Assembly: GCF_037975245.1 (NCBI RefSeq)
Contig: NC_092571.1
Coordinates: forward strand, 27,935,564-27,999,563
DNA length: 64,000 nucleotides
Origin: Apostichopus japonicus
Taxonomy: Eukaryota > Echinodermata > Holothuroidea > Aspidochirotida > Stichopodidae
Reading direction: 5' to 3'
Shown: in pieces, positions 46,221 to 58,045 of the stretch
Numbering within the stretch: the first letter of the stretch is position 1
Layout: every line of letters starts with the position of its first letter
The notes under the pieces: generated by a model
Seen by the model: the letters and a program-made list of their open reading frames with translations, nothing else
The model's database searches: none
What the model was told of the DNA's origin: nothing
Position numbers and translations under genes: made by a program

Positions 46221-48332
46221 CGTGACCGGACAAATACCCCCAGACAAATACCCCCCGGACGATAACCCACCAGACAATAACCCCTCGGACGATTACCACC
46301 CGGACAGATACCCCCCGGACAAATACCATCCCGGACAACTACCCCCCAGGACAACTACCACCCGGACAGATACCCACCGGACAATTACCCCCGAGGACAT
46401 AAACCCCCCCCCCCCCGGACAACTACCCACCCGGACAACTACCTCCTCGGACAAATACCCCCCAGACAGTTACCCCCCCCCCGGATAAATACCCCCGGAC
46501 GAATATGCCCCTTGACATATGCCAGCGACGGATACGCCCGTCTTTTTACGAGGTTAGTTTCCCACGGGCCTCAACATATACCCTGGTCTCCGGGCAACTC
46601 CGAGAGCATACTTACAATTGGGTCAGGGTGCCGGTAAAACTGGCACCAATAGGGTCGTCGTGTGCGTGGCCCTTTTAACCTCCTCCCGACTTTAAAAAAG
46701 ATTCGAGTGTTTCATATATAAGCCCCCAAAACTCCTGGATAGGGCTTGACAATGAGCCGATGCCCGGGGGGGGGTGGGTGGGTTTGGGCATTGCTCACTG
46801 ATGGTAGTTACGAATAATTTACTATTTGTTATAGTGACACTATTCTGTATTATTAATCTCCGAACAATTCCGGCTTATTGCGACTTAGCATTTTCAAGTT
46901 TCCTTCTGAGTAATTTTAATTGATGATTTGTTATGTTATGTTAGTTTTTGTATAGCGCTTTATATGACACAGCTATCTCAAAGCATTTTGAATCACTGGT
47001 CATCAGGCTGGCTGCCGAGAATTCAGCGAACACACCTTATTTATCTCACAGGTACACATTTATACACGTGGATGGAGAGGGGCAGTCGAGATAAAAGTGC
47101 CTTGCCCAAGGACACAACATAAGGGTGAGAGCTTGAATCGAAACCACAGTCCTGTGATCATATATAAACCAAAAGCATTAGCCACTCTTTTGAACACCGC
47201 TGGTCAGCCTATTCAACATTGTGACTCAACAGAATTAATCAGGCAAGCTCACCTGTTGTTGAAATACCTTCCCTACCGTACCCTAGTAGATTTTTTTGTT
47301 TATGGCAACAACTGGCCAATCAAGAGATAGTCTGGAAAAAAACACATGACTCAATTTTGTGGATACATACCATGTGCAGCCACTTTAGTAGAAGGACTTC
47401 ACCCTGGAAGCAAGAATTTTCTGCTAGACACATGCAACTGTATATTACAACTCATCTGCACTACTTTCTGTTTTATCCGCTGCAAAAACTACCAAGAGAA
47501 ATTCTCATATAGATTTAATCAATTGATAATGTAAGAATAGTTTATAAATAATTGTTACTCTGGTCGTAAGAATAGCCACGGCCATTTTTGTTTTGACGCG
47601 TTTCGTCGGGGTCCCTCGGACGCGGTCCCTTCATATACACGCGTTTTGACACCTATCAAAGAAAATTCATCTTCAATACATCTTTTTCTTTAAACCTTGG
47701 TGATTTTGTGGATTAGCAGTTTTTATCAGCTACGTTATTTTGCTTTTAAATTTGGTTATATAGAAGACGTGGAACAGCCGGTCAATTTCTAATTACAAGA
47801 TGCATATTTTGATTGTCATATAATCTGATATATCAGAATAATAATCTGATATACCAGATTAAGACAATTTTCTTTCATGGCCCTAATGGGCTTTCGTACT
47901 ACGGAGTTCACCAGCTAAAGGTCCGCTTGGTTAACGGGTTCGTGGGGGGGGGGGGGTGGCGTATTCTGGTTTAGTTCAGGTGCTAACCTGAGTGAGGTAT
48001 CTGTGCCGGTGTATTTGTGCGGGTAGAGCTTTCCCGGAGGTAATTGCTGGGGGTGGGGTTAATTGTCCTCGGGGGTATTTTTCCTCGTGGGTGTATGTCC
48101 GGGGTAGTTGTACCGGGGGTAGTTGTCTGGAGGGTACTTATCCTCGGGGGTATTTGTCCTCGGGGGTGTATGTCCGGGGGTATTTGTCCGGGGGGTAGTT
48201 GTCCTCGGAGGTATTCGTCCTCGGGGGTTTTTGTCCGGGGGGTGATTGTCCAGGGGGTACTTGTCTCGGGGGTATGAGTCCGGGGGTATATGTCCGGGGG
48301 GTATTTGTCCGGGGGGTATTTGTCCGGCAACC
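46221..48332. mobile_element. Fold-back element of inverted GGACAAATACCCCCC minisatellite arms
   Basis: The left arm (about 46225-46510) is a tandem array of a 15-16 bp unit of type CCGGACAAATACCCC, and the right arm (about 48060-48330) is the same unit in reverse complement, with about 1.55 kb between. The ends CGTGACCGGACAAATACCCC and GGGTATTTGTCCGGCAACC are inverted, and GAAAATAC flanks both sides (46213-46220 and 48333-48340), an 8-bp target-site duplication. Inside the loop, 47050-47200 contains GTGCCTTGCCCAAGGACACAAC, a word of a widespread short repeat. I saw no transposase. Architecture matches the unrelated-sequence element at 5294-6035. Confidence 0.8.
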
Positions 48333-48340
48333 GAAAATAC

Positions 48341-48499
48341 GAGTGCTCTGAAGCGGGTCATGACACTACAGTATAGAAAAAATTGTCCCAACTGGATGCT
48401 GTTTGTCAAAGATAGTTTGAATATACATTGCACTAGGCTCATCGTGATCCTACTGTAGATTTTAATCTGTAGTCCTTATGTATCTGCTGCTTAATAAGT
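48341..48499 (+). repeat. Array block R1, second copy (continued)
   Basis: Continuation of the block that starts near 45790, paralogous to about 38470-38565 and 58520-58595. It runs up to the MITE insertion at 48508. Confidence 0.6.
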
Positions 48500-48507
48500 C
48501 TTGTCAA

Positions 48508-48875
48508 CAAGGGCGTAGGAACCGGGGGGGGCTGGGGGGGGGGGGCGCCCCCCCAGTGAAAAATATGGGGGGCGGAAGTATCATTCCGCCCCCCCCCCGC
48601 TCCGCAAGTCAGAAAACCCCTTTTTCATTTCCAAATGAGAAAAAAATCTCATTTGGAGCACCAAATTGCATTTAAGGCCAGGTGAAAATGCAAAATTCTT
48701 TACAAAATGGAGTGGGAGTTGAAGTGTGCTATATTGCACCAAATTGCATCTGAGGCCACCTGGAAATGCATAAAAATTCCAAAGGGGAGTGGGACACCCC
48801 CTCCCCTTAGACCCTCCCCCAGGCCGGCCATCAGTCTTCAGCCCCCCCACTCAAAAGTACCTTCCTACGCCACTG
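48508..48875. mobile_element. hAT-type MITE (GGCGTAGGAA family), copy 3
   Basis: Termini CAAGGGCGTAGGAACC and CCTTCCTACGCCACTG with a perfect 8-bp duplication CTTGTCAA at 48500-48507 and 48876-48883. The paralogous block at 58594-58601 has a single CTTGTCAA with continuous flanks, an empty site that confirms the ends. Confidence 0.97.
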
Positions 48876-48883
48876 CTTGTCAA

Positions 48884-49261
48884 TATAATGTCTACTGTAC
48901 TCAGTATTAGTTTGTAAAATATTTCCCTCCAATATCAACTTTGGTACTGGAAAATTGATCTAGTTTAGAAATGTTATCTATTTTAAATGGTGATAGCTAT
49001 GATTTATATACGAAAGACAGTAAGATACCTCACCGACCGCTGGTTACGACAAGTTCTTGTTAAACATCCCATGTATTTACTTTCAGTCATATACTGCTTA
49101 CCTTTTCACTTTCATTGAAATGAAATTCAACCAAAGAAAAGATTTACTGCGCCATCATTTGACACTTCCGAAAAAATGATACTAATGCTACTTAGTCTCC
49201 AACAATCTTCTTTTATTTTTGGCATTGAATGTGTCAGTAATGCCAGTTGATGAGGGATATA
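48884..49261 (+). repeat. Array block R1, second copy (end)
   Basis: Paralogous to 38567-38800 and 58602-58935. No coding content. Confidence 0.65.
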
Positions 49262-49269
49262 TTGCATCT

Positions 49270-50348
49270 CAGGCGCGGCGGAACGGAAAAATTATTGGGG
49301 GGCTAATGTGTGGACACTATCTAAGCGGAGCGCCACCATCGGTTGGCGCGGAGCGTACAAGAAAATTTTGGGTTTTTTCAAACCCCCAGATGGCCGGAAA
49401 CGGCACTTCCCGAGTGTTTTATGCTTCGAATACCTACCCCTAGAATATGGGTCTCAAGCCTGCAATTTCTCAGATTGTACGAAAGCCTGTAAAAACATTG
49501 TAATTTGTATATTCGATGGTGTTTTAAGAGAGCAGCTATTACTCGAAGTGTACTCGCAAAGACGTTTTTGAGTGTAGTAAGGGCAGTGGCGGAGCTAGGG
49601 GTATTGGTGGGGGGGGGGCAAGAATAGTCTGTAGGGGCGCTTTCGATACTATCTAAGCGGAGCGCCACCACAGGTTGGCGCGGAGCGGTAAGACATTTTT
49701 TGAGTAAAGACACTCCCTAGATTGCAGGAAATCACCCTTTCGGGCCTTACTAATTTGCAGATAAACGGAGAATAAATAGGTGTCGTCGCCATTTTGTCGG
49801 TAAATTACACCAACAGAATATGACAAATGTCAATAGGTATATGAGAGCGCAATAAAATAGTCAATCGCGAATAAGTAAAAAAGTAGTGAAAAGCTGAAAA
49901 GGGCGCCAGCAATCCATTTGAGTCCGTCAGGGGGGGGGGGGGCATCCGCCCCTGACTGTATATATGGACGCTCCGCCACTAAGTAAGGGGATGTTGGAGA
50001 ACTGGCTGAAATGAGGCAAGTCATTGGCCTAAGACGAAGTTGTGTTACGCTTACGGGTACTCACACTAACTTCTTCCACTTTTCACGGGGCGTGAAGACG
50101 CGGTTGGGGTGACAATGTGGTCTATAGCTAGGGGACGGGCCGAGGGTCCCCCAGCAATTACTAAAATTATTACACCTATATAGTATACGTGTGCATCGGA
50201 CAGATCGACAAGTATGCATTGACAAATGGGCAGATGCACGTTTCGGAACCTTGGTAAATATTGGGGGGGCTTATCATGCATTTGCCCCCTCAACTTTTTC
50301 ATTGGGGGGCTGAGCCCCCCCCAAGCCCCCCCGGTTCCGCCGCCACTG
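49270..50348. mobile_element. hAT-like element with CAGGCGCGGCGGAAC ends, hosting a MITE
   Basis: Left end CAGGCGCGGCGGAACGG and right end CCGGTTCCGCCGCCACTG. A perfect 8-bp duplication TTGCATCT lies at 49262-49269 and 50349-50356. The paralogous block near 58925-58935 carries one TTGCATCT with continuous flanks (GATATATTGCATCTACA-like), an empty site. It shares the internal hairpin block, and the MITE 49584-49981 lies inside it. Confidence 0.93.
49584..49981. mobile_element. hAT-type MITE (CAGTGGCGGAGC family), nested
   Basis: Left end CAGTGGCGGAGC, right end GCTCCGCCACTA (last base changed from G). A perfect 8-bp duplication AGTAAGGG lies at 49576-49583 and 49982-49989. Confidence 0.93.
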
Positions 50349-50356
50349 TTGCATCT

Positions 50357-51364
50357 ACAGTTATAAATATTCAAACTATTTCTTATGGTAGATCTCATAA
50401 ACTGGTCGCAATCAGAAGAGACGAAATCTGAGCTACATGAATATACGTCCCCATGCAGTTGTTAATGATACCGAACGATTCGTTTTAATACGTTAGATAT
50501 GCCCCCTGTAGCCATTTTGTTAATAAATTAACATTGATGTCATAAAATATTCTAAATTTTCAAATTCAGGAATTTGTGGCTCGGAATGCACAAGGATCCA
50601 GTGGCGTTCACATGATTCAAATGTTACGAGCCAAACTCAAAATTTCCTACGACTGACTTGGGTAAGGTTCTGACCTTTTGGGGAAATACCCAGATGCGAA
50701 TTAAAGATTTTAAAAAGAAATGCAAAAATAGAGATTAAATGGTGCGTGCATTCTGAGGCTGTTTTAGACTAGGTCGGTTTAATATCAATATATATGGAAG
50801 GATGTTCTCACAACTAATAATAGGTTCAACATTTCCCTTGGCTGATTTAAAGGGTGTGAAGACTCGCGCAAAAAGAAACGTCTAATGCCGGTACTGTGAC
50901 CTAGTTTCGAATGAGGTGTAACAGAAGTTTTAAACACCACCATCGATCCCAGAGAATACACACAGCTTGCTACCGTGGGTAATTAGACACTAGTGTACAG
51001 CCAGTACATACAGCTGCGGTCAATACCCACAGCACAGTATAAAAACGATACAGCGATGGACATGTCAGGTCCAGCTAAATATGACAAGGTATCACGTTTC
51101 ATTACTGTCTGCATTTTGTAGCGACACGAACAAAACGTCACTTGCAAGCAACAGAAAGTTAACTTTTTTTTAGATAGCCGCACGCGGTTTGGGGCGAGTC
51201 TTCAATGCCTTTAAGTAGAGTCCATGTCCTATTATAATAGGACATTACTATTTGGGTTCAAGGCTCCCCAGCAATAACTAAAACAAAACAATATAGACGT
51301 CAAATGGTGCATTCTGATACATATTTAATTAAACCTTTAGCAACGTTTTGCTAATAAGTACTTT
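50357..51364. other. Spacer upstream of receptor D
   Basis: The first about 40 bases match 58940-58985. The remainder is not clearly shared with other blocks, and no gene is recognised. Confidence 0.45.
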
Positions 51365-51606
51365 TAATGAGGTTGCAAAAGGGCGGGTGGGGGATACACC
51401 CGTGGAAGTGGTCCGACTCTTTCTCGGCTAAATGCAAAACAAAACCCGACTGAACAATTTATGATAATGGACTTGTCTTGACTATAAGTCACGCGCATAC
51501 GATATCAGTTAATAGTGTCTGCAGTGAATATCATTAATCAAGTTGTGCATATTCTTGTATGGCATACACGATTTGTTGCTTCCCTTTCATGTTGTTAACA
51601 AGACAG

Positions 51607-51714
51607 GCATGTTTGGATTACGTTAAACAAAAGCCGTTAGTTTGTAATCCGCCGTGTTCGCTTAATTTCTACGAATTTCGGAGTACTATCGAAGACACCA
51701 TAAACGCAACTAAG
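51607..51714 (+). other. Predicted non-coding 5' exon of receptor D, distal copy
   Basis: The same conserved segment as 39052-39161 (GCATGTTTGG...GCAACTAAG|GTAACA). Its donor is intact. Together with the copy at 52052-52159, receptor D has two candidate upstream exons from a local duplication of about 445 bases. Confidence 0.45.
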
Positions 51715-52051
51715 GTAACATTTTCATATACGTTATGTCTCACCATGGAGCTATTACCGACCGAAATTCGCTAGAATGGATGCAGACATTTGATAACCTC
51801 GAAGTCAAGGTTTCCATTGTTATGACGTAACTTTTCCGACCAATCATGAGCGACTATTTACACACAATTGCGAACCTGTTTGGGGAAAAAATTCCCTGCC
51901 CGGATGTCTAAGTCACGAGCGTATGTCAAGAGTTAGATATCAGCAAATAGTGCTAAGTGCCGCAGCAGTCACTTGAACAAGTTGTGTGGCTTTAATGATT
52001 TCTTATTGTATATCGTAGACATGCGTTCCTGTTCGTGTGGTAACATTACAG

Positions 52052-52159
52052 GCATGTTTGGGTGACGTTCATCATATGCCGTTAATTTATAATCGGCCGT
52101 GTAAGCGAAATTCCTACGAATTACGGAATACTGTCGGACGTACCATAAACGCAACTAAG
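52052..52159 (+). other. Predicted non-coding 5' exon of receptor D, proximal copy
   Basis: ACATTACAG|GCATGTTTGG to GCAACTAAG|GTAACA, close in sequence to 39052-39161 and 51607-51714. It is the nearer of two candidates and is followed by an intron paralogous to that of B. Confidence 0.5.
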
Positions 52160-52937
52160 GTAACATTTTCATATACGTTATGTCTCACGAAATCACACTT
52201 CTATACAGATTTGATCAATAGCTCGAGTATCAAGGGGTCGCAAAATATATTTTGCCTGCCGATGTTTAAAAATCGAAATGTTTGCAGTGTTAAGAGAACG
52301 TTGCGTACGTTCAGTGTCCATACATTAAACATAGATGACATCCCAGTTAATAAGGATAACGAAATATGTATTGTTTTTTGTTGCCAACTTTTCAGTGAGG
52401 TTTGGTCTATAAATGCTCAGTCGCACGTTGAAATATATCACGCAGCTATTGCAATGTCATGGCTAAAAATCCCACTTACTTACATCAGTGACATTAACAT
52501 TGACATTGGGTGCCAACCGGTAATACATTATTCCTGCCGTGCAACCAATTCAGTACCGTTTTCAGTGTTACGAGAAAATACTTTGTTGTTGATGTTACTA
52601 TGACATCTCCACTCGTCGTTGTTATGAGCATAACTTCATGTCACTCGTGTAGACAGAAGTCGCTGGGTGGCGAGTGTAAGGGGAGAGGAAGTTGGCTGGG
52701 CTTAGAATCCCCCCTCCATCATTTGACACATAGTCCATGCAAAGTTAGTAAACAAAATAATTCCATACAGTTAAACGGGGTAAATAGCCCCTCCCCTCCC
52801 TCAAAGATATGTGTTTAGACCAGGCACTCTCTTAGCAATATATTATCGATAATGAATCTTCGTAAGTTGAAGCCATAGAGCATTCGTTTCAATTGACAAT
52901 AACTTCATCCCTATTTTTTTCCTCTTTTAATCTTCAG
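52160..52937. other. Intron before the coding exon of receptor D
   Basis: Paralogous to 39162-39788. It ends in CCTCTTTTAATCTTCAG at 52937. It opens a frame of about 180 codons (52037-52603), but the paralogous region in B is not open, so I do not call it coding. Confidence 0.55.
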
Positions 52938-52988
52938 TCTTTCTTCGTACATCTCCTCCACAGGAAACAAATAATAGCAGGCGTTAAG

Positions 52989-54410
52989 ATGACTTCAGTT
53001 TCAGTATTGCGGATCCTGGTGCTTGTCATTTACACAAATGTTTCATTTCTTGAAGCAAGTGCCGCATATAGGGAAATACAGTTTGAAAATATTACGAAAA
53101 CATATTCAGTTTTGGAAGGCGCTGAGATTAGGTTTATATGTAACCCAATGGATATTAAGAAAATGTTAATTACTACCACATTATCGACGTTGGTTAACTC
53201 GGGGAATTTGGAGGAAGCATTATCAAAAGAATTTGACTTTGAATGCAATGAAACAAGTTGTGCACTAACCATTAAACAAATAGAGAGGAAACATGGGGAC
53301 GAATATGATTGCAGTTATCCTAAAAAGTCTTTGACCATAAAAGTACTTAGCAGTCCATCACATGATTATCCTATGTGTAATTCAAGCTACACCTCTAATA
53401 CATTCTTCCTCGATTCGTTTCAAGAACCATTCCATTTCAGTTGCCTGTCTGCAGAAGGATTTCCAGCAGTTAACATTTCATTATCTGTCAATCATGGAGA
53501 TGATGAGATAAACAACATAAGTGACGAAAATTTAACGATTTATGAAACAAATGAGACTGTTTTACTTTCTTATTCATCATATCTGGATTCAACATTTAAT
53601 AACAGTACCTTTGTATGTACTGTCACACAACAGTTACCTGCTCCCTATCACAGCTACAATAAATCTTGTTCCTTCGGACCATTGATGCTGCTACCGGTAT
53701 TCTCGGTATCGATTCATCCATCTCACTATACAGTCACCACAAAGAGTACAGAAAACATTACTCTCATGTGTACCAGTAATGTGAGTGGAGTTGAATTAGA
53801 GTGGACCAATATTCCTCTCAACGATTTGAATTATAATATCACTCGGATCAATGATTCATCACAGCTGAAGATTTTCGATTATGGATCAAGTATCGATCTA
53901 CCAATAATTATTCAGTGTAGTGGTTCGTATGGAGGAAGAACTGTCTCCCAATACGCCACAATCGGTTCCGCGAGTACAGACGAGCATATACATCTCCCTA
54001 CATTAATAATAGCGGCATTGATAGTGTTCGTCATCTTGGTCATCATCGCCATAGTTCTTGTACTAATCGGAGTACTAAAAACCAGAAAAACAAAAAAACA
54101 GCAGCTTCCTGCGATGTCATTAACGGATACAGGACAGACACGCTCTCACTTATCTTCTCAGGGTAACACTCAGTCACCGCTTCCTGGCACTTACACGACT
54201 ACAGTAAGTCCTGAAAGTATGAATATGCAACATCGCCGAATGAAAGAAGACTTATTGTACGCTCGATCGATAACTTTAAATCAACAAAATGAGAAAGAAA
54301 CAGAACAATATTTTGATATCAATGAAGTTGCTTCATTTACATACGACAAGGAAGATTATCTCGTTCCGAATCAGCTTGAAACAGCGGTTTTGTACCATGA
54401 TATTAGTTAG
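52989..54410 (+). CDS. Receptor D: three-Ig-domain membrane protein with C-terminal ITIM
   Basis: 473 codons in a single exon after the acceptor at 52937. The ATG at 52989 matches that of B. Signal peptide about 1-25. Ig domain 1 has C51, C108 (DEYDC) and the extra C86/C91 pair (FECNETSC). Domain 2 has C130, C152, C210 and C227. Domain 3 has C261, W272 and C310. Membrane helix about 336-363 without the glutamate found in B. The tail ends in VLYHDI, an ITIM. From DYP (127) to the end it is nearly identical to B, whereas residues 25-126 are only about half identical by eye. Likely a paralogous inhibitory-type receptor with a different ligand-binding face; no ligand can be named. Confidence 0.9.
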   Translation: MTSVSVLRILVLVIYTNVSFLEASAAYREIQFENITKTYSVLEGAEIRFICNPMDIKKMLITTTLSTLVNSGNLEEALSKEFDFECNETSCALTIKQIERKHGDEYDCSYPKKSLTIKVLSSPSHDYPMCNSSYTSNTFFLDSFQEPFHFSCLSAEGFPAVNISLSVNHGDDEINNISDENLTIYETNETVLLSYSSYLDSTFNNSTFVCTVTQQLPAPYHSYNKSCSFGPLMLLPVFSVSIHPSHYTVTTKSTENITLMCTSNVSGVELEWTNIPLNDLNYNITRINDSSQLKIFDYGSSIDLPIIIQCSGSYGGRTVSQYATIGSASTDEHIHLPTLIIAALIVFVILVIIAIVLVLIGVLKTRKTKKQQLPAMSLTDTGQTRSHLSSQGNTQSPLPGTYTTTVSPESMNMQHRRMKEDLLYARSITLNQQNEKETEQYFDINEVASFTYDKEDYLVPNQLETAVLYHDIS

Positions 54411-56440
54411 TTTAAGGAGCGTGCGTAAGGGCGGGGTAGGAATGGGGTGATGGGACGTTTGTGCATTCAGTGGAAAATAGAGCCATTTAATATATAGACC
54501 TATGTTATAGTATAAACATGCATCCAATGGCATCATTTCCCAGCCACCACAAACTTGTTGGCCCTATGTGGGTTTTATGTTGCGAATGTGGTGTTAATTG
54601 GGTTTGAGCTAACATTGTACTACTTTGTAAAGCATCATGTTTTTTTGCATTAAATATGACCTGGTTACATGTGGGCTGTAAATGGTTAAATTAATGTGGG
54701 TTAATTCTGGGACGAGTAATTGCCTTCGATGTGAGGTTTGACATGTGGACATGGGCAACTTATTGTAGGTAAACCAAGGGATTCCCTGTTGGGTTGCAAT
54801 TAATGAGAGTTTATCAATCGGGGCCCATATGGCTTTGCAATTATGTAGGCTGTAGGCCTTGGCCTCATTCATATTAGCGTAGCTTAGATACGCAAAATTT
54901 AGGATAACGAGTGGGAGGAAAGGCCTACATAGCAATCACATCCACAGAGGCCCCATGCAGGTTGAAAAACGTGGGATTAAAAGTAGGGAGGGCTAACCAT
55001 GGATTATATACTAGCGACGACGCGTATGGTAGTTGTATTAAATATGTGTGGACAGAACTACGTGAGCTAACATCAACGCTTTAGCCCAGACCTTGTCCAA
55101 TTAATGTGGGTTGCATATTAGCTTCAAATAGGTACATTAAACTGGATTAAACTTAGGATGATTGACTGGTTCTCGCGAATGGTTTTACATGACTTTGGAA
55201 TGTGCCAATTTTGTGCGGTTAAATGAAGGATTGCTCCGTTGTGTTGATGTGGGTAAATTATGAGCTTCAAAAGGACAATTAATATGATTATAACATGATT
55301 GTAATATGTCTCAGCTGGGCCATATGTTTGTTATGGAGGCTAAAAAGTGTACAATAGAGGTTATACTAAATTTAAACTGCTTCACCTTTTATGTGATTTG
55401 TGTAAAGTACTTCACCTAGCTATTGTCAAATTTCTTGCACAGAGAGAACAGAGAACCTACCCATTGTTCAGCTATATACACTACAATATGAAAGTGCATA
55501 TCTATTGCTTATCATATCCAGGAAGTTAACGTGCAACTTCTGTCAATGGGATTTACACAACTTATCATATACATACTCAGTTATATTGATGATAAAGCAT
55601 CCATTGTAGTTTAAAGTGCTGGAGTATAGTTTTCGGTTTCGACGCCGGGGGCTCGAGAATGTATACAGTCAATGATGACGTGTGTGTATTTAAATGCATG
55701 TGTATATCTGTGTTAGTGCGGACAGCAAGCTCGCAAAGAAGAAAAAATGTCATACTTACATGTTAAATATACCAATGTGGGTATATGTACTCTATTCCCT
55801 TCATATCATGATTATTAAAAAATAGCTCAACGTAACTTCACAACCTTGTCTGATTTACTTTACTTAGTGTTGTTGTGTTAATAGGTGATAGGTATAGTTT
55901 CATATGATTATTGGGTATCGTTTTCTTAATACGCATGGTTTGGAAGATCTTAAAACTTGGTCGCAGATAACAAATATTGTAGACATTACCTCAAAGAAAA
56001 CAAAATTGATTAACATCATTCTGGACAGTTAGATGCCATGAAGAGAATATGTGCCGAATTGGTCGTGGTTTGTTATATCATGAAATGTAATGAACTCGTC
56101 GCTTAATTGGAATGAACTCCTTACAATGTCAGCATTTTTGCGAAGCTCATGTCCACTCAACTAGAAGATTTTTTCTTCACAAAATTGTATCTAATCAGCT
56201 TGGTATTTAGTGCTATTGTTACGGCTGTTTTCAGTCAAGGATAAACTGTTAATAAACAACTAAGCATTCAATTAAAGACACCATTTGAACACTTTGGGCC
56301 CATTATGCGTCAGGCAAACAAAACTTTAAAAGGGGGGCCCAATTTGGTCCATAAAAGTCTTGACCAGGTGGATTCTATGTGAGTTGCCTAATTCATACCT
56401 GTATAAGCTCTACAAAGAACCAAAAAATATCCTGCTTGGG
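54411..56440 (+). repeat. 3' flank block R2 and R3 of receptor D
   Basis: 54414-55735 matches the 3' flank of B and F. It lacks the 800-base expansion seen in B and about 270 bases present at 43330-43590 and 63370-63640. 55745-56440 matches 43600-44320. No genes. Confidence 0.7.
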
Positions 56441-57300
56441 ACCATCAATATCCCAAATGGACTGCACATATGAAATTTGTGTAAGAACCTAATGTTTCCC
56501 TCTTTGATTTCCTGAATAAAGACCAATGTAAGTCCCAACATCCCATAAACTTGAACTCGTTTGGGGCCAACACAGGCCAGGGAGATAAACTGTATAGAAC
56601 TTATCGAGTTTTCCGATGTGGGATGTCTAATTTGTAAGTCCCACAATAAACCCACTAATATTTTGTGTGGAAGCTAAATAGGACACATCTATATCCCAAT
56701 AATATCCAAACTTTAAACCATTTCAGTACGCCCACATGGGTCCGAAATGGTTCTGACGGACAAAGAGGTGAAGGTACCACAAGGGGTTGCCCATATTGAC
56801 CAATATATGTTGCCAGACCAAAGGGGCCTATCAATATCCTGCACCTGAGCCAACAACTTAGTGCGATAACCCATGTGATACCCATTTAGGACTCATGTCT
56901 ACCCCACACAAGTTTGCTTAAATGGGACCCACTGTTATTCTACTTGGGATTGCCTTCTTGAGGCCAACAGGTGGACAAAATTTCATAGAACAAATTGGCC
57001 CACGTTGATCCCACTATGTTGCCCTTATACAAGCCGTATCAGGCCACTATAGGTGTGACGGCTGGGTTCAAGTCTGCGTTAATGATATTTTGTTTGGGGG
57101 AGTCCCCAAACTTCAAGAGACCCCTGGTATATACATTGATTGTTATGAACATCCCGAATGCAACTGCCAACTTCATATTTGTAATGAACATTGGCGTCTG
57201 AATTCACGCCATTTGTTGCAAATGTCCAAACCATTGCTTCGTACATTTTTTATACATATGGCATTCCGTAGATTGAATTAAGGATCGATCTAATATATAC
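56441..57300. repeat. Degenerate repeat insertion in the D-E interval
   Basis: About 860 bases not present between B and C. It contains recurring diffuse words (CCCACATGGGTCC, GGCCAACA, ATCAATATCC) that read as degenerate tandem repeats, similar in reverse complement to the TGGGTTAATGTGGG repeats downstream of B. No gene. Confidence 0.45.
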
Positions 57301-58045
57301 GTATATATTCCTAGATTTCTCCCTGAAAATATTCCCTCGAAAGTTGACTCAGAATCGTTCGCATAATGTATTTCTATCAATTAGATCATGGTATCCGAAA
57401 ATGAAGTTATTTGGATACAATCATGGTTGGATGGTCGACCAACCGTGTTTGGTTTTGATTACAAATTTACTGTGAGATTTGGTCTATACATTTTTAGGGA
57501 AACGTTGAGATATTCCAAGACGATATTGGAAGGTTATGACTAAGAATCCCATTTCTACTAACAGCAATGACATAGTCGTTATCGCACGATCGAGAGTATA
57601 GGGTTGCCAATTGGCAATATATTCTTCCTGCTATGCAAACAATTCAGAAACCTTTCCAGTGTTGAGAGAAGATATTGTTTTGGTGATGGTATGAACTAGC
57701 CGGGCATAAATTCATGTCACTCATGTTGACTGAAGTCACTTGGTGGCTAGTCTAATGGATCAGGAAGTTAGCGAGGGCTTACAATCCCCCTCCTTAAAAC
57801 ATTTGACATAATTAACCACCTTACGTACAACATTTTGATATCTATCGGCATACAAAATATACAATTCACTTTCATAATTTTGAACAGACCAATTAGCCCG
57901 TTCAAAGGTTTGTGTTTAGGTCTATCACTCTCTTAGTGATATATTACTTAAAACGAAGTTATGTAAAATGAAACTAGTGTGTTTGAGACTTAACACGTAG
58001 CACCTCTCACCTACATGAATAGCAGAAAAAATAGCAGGTGTTAAA
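57301..58045 (+). repeat. Array block R3, upstream of truncated receptor E
   Basis: Matches 44320-45118. Near 57999 about 75 bases present before C, including the pyrimidine tract and splice acceptor, are missing, so E lacks the acceptor. Confidence 0.7.

Noticed and set aside
46127-48442. Pro/Asp/Tyr-rich and Gly-rich repeat frames (PPDKYPPD..., GGICPGG...)
   Set aside because: Minisatellite arms of the second fold-back element in different frames on both strands.
52037-52603. 188-codon open frame upstream of receptor D
   Set aside because: It spans the predicted 5' exon and intron, lacks domain features, and the paralogous regions upstream of B and F are not open in the same frame.
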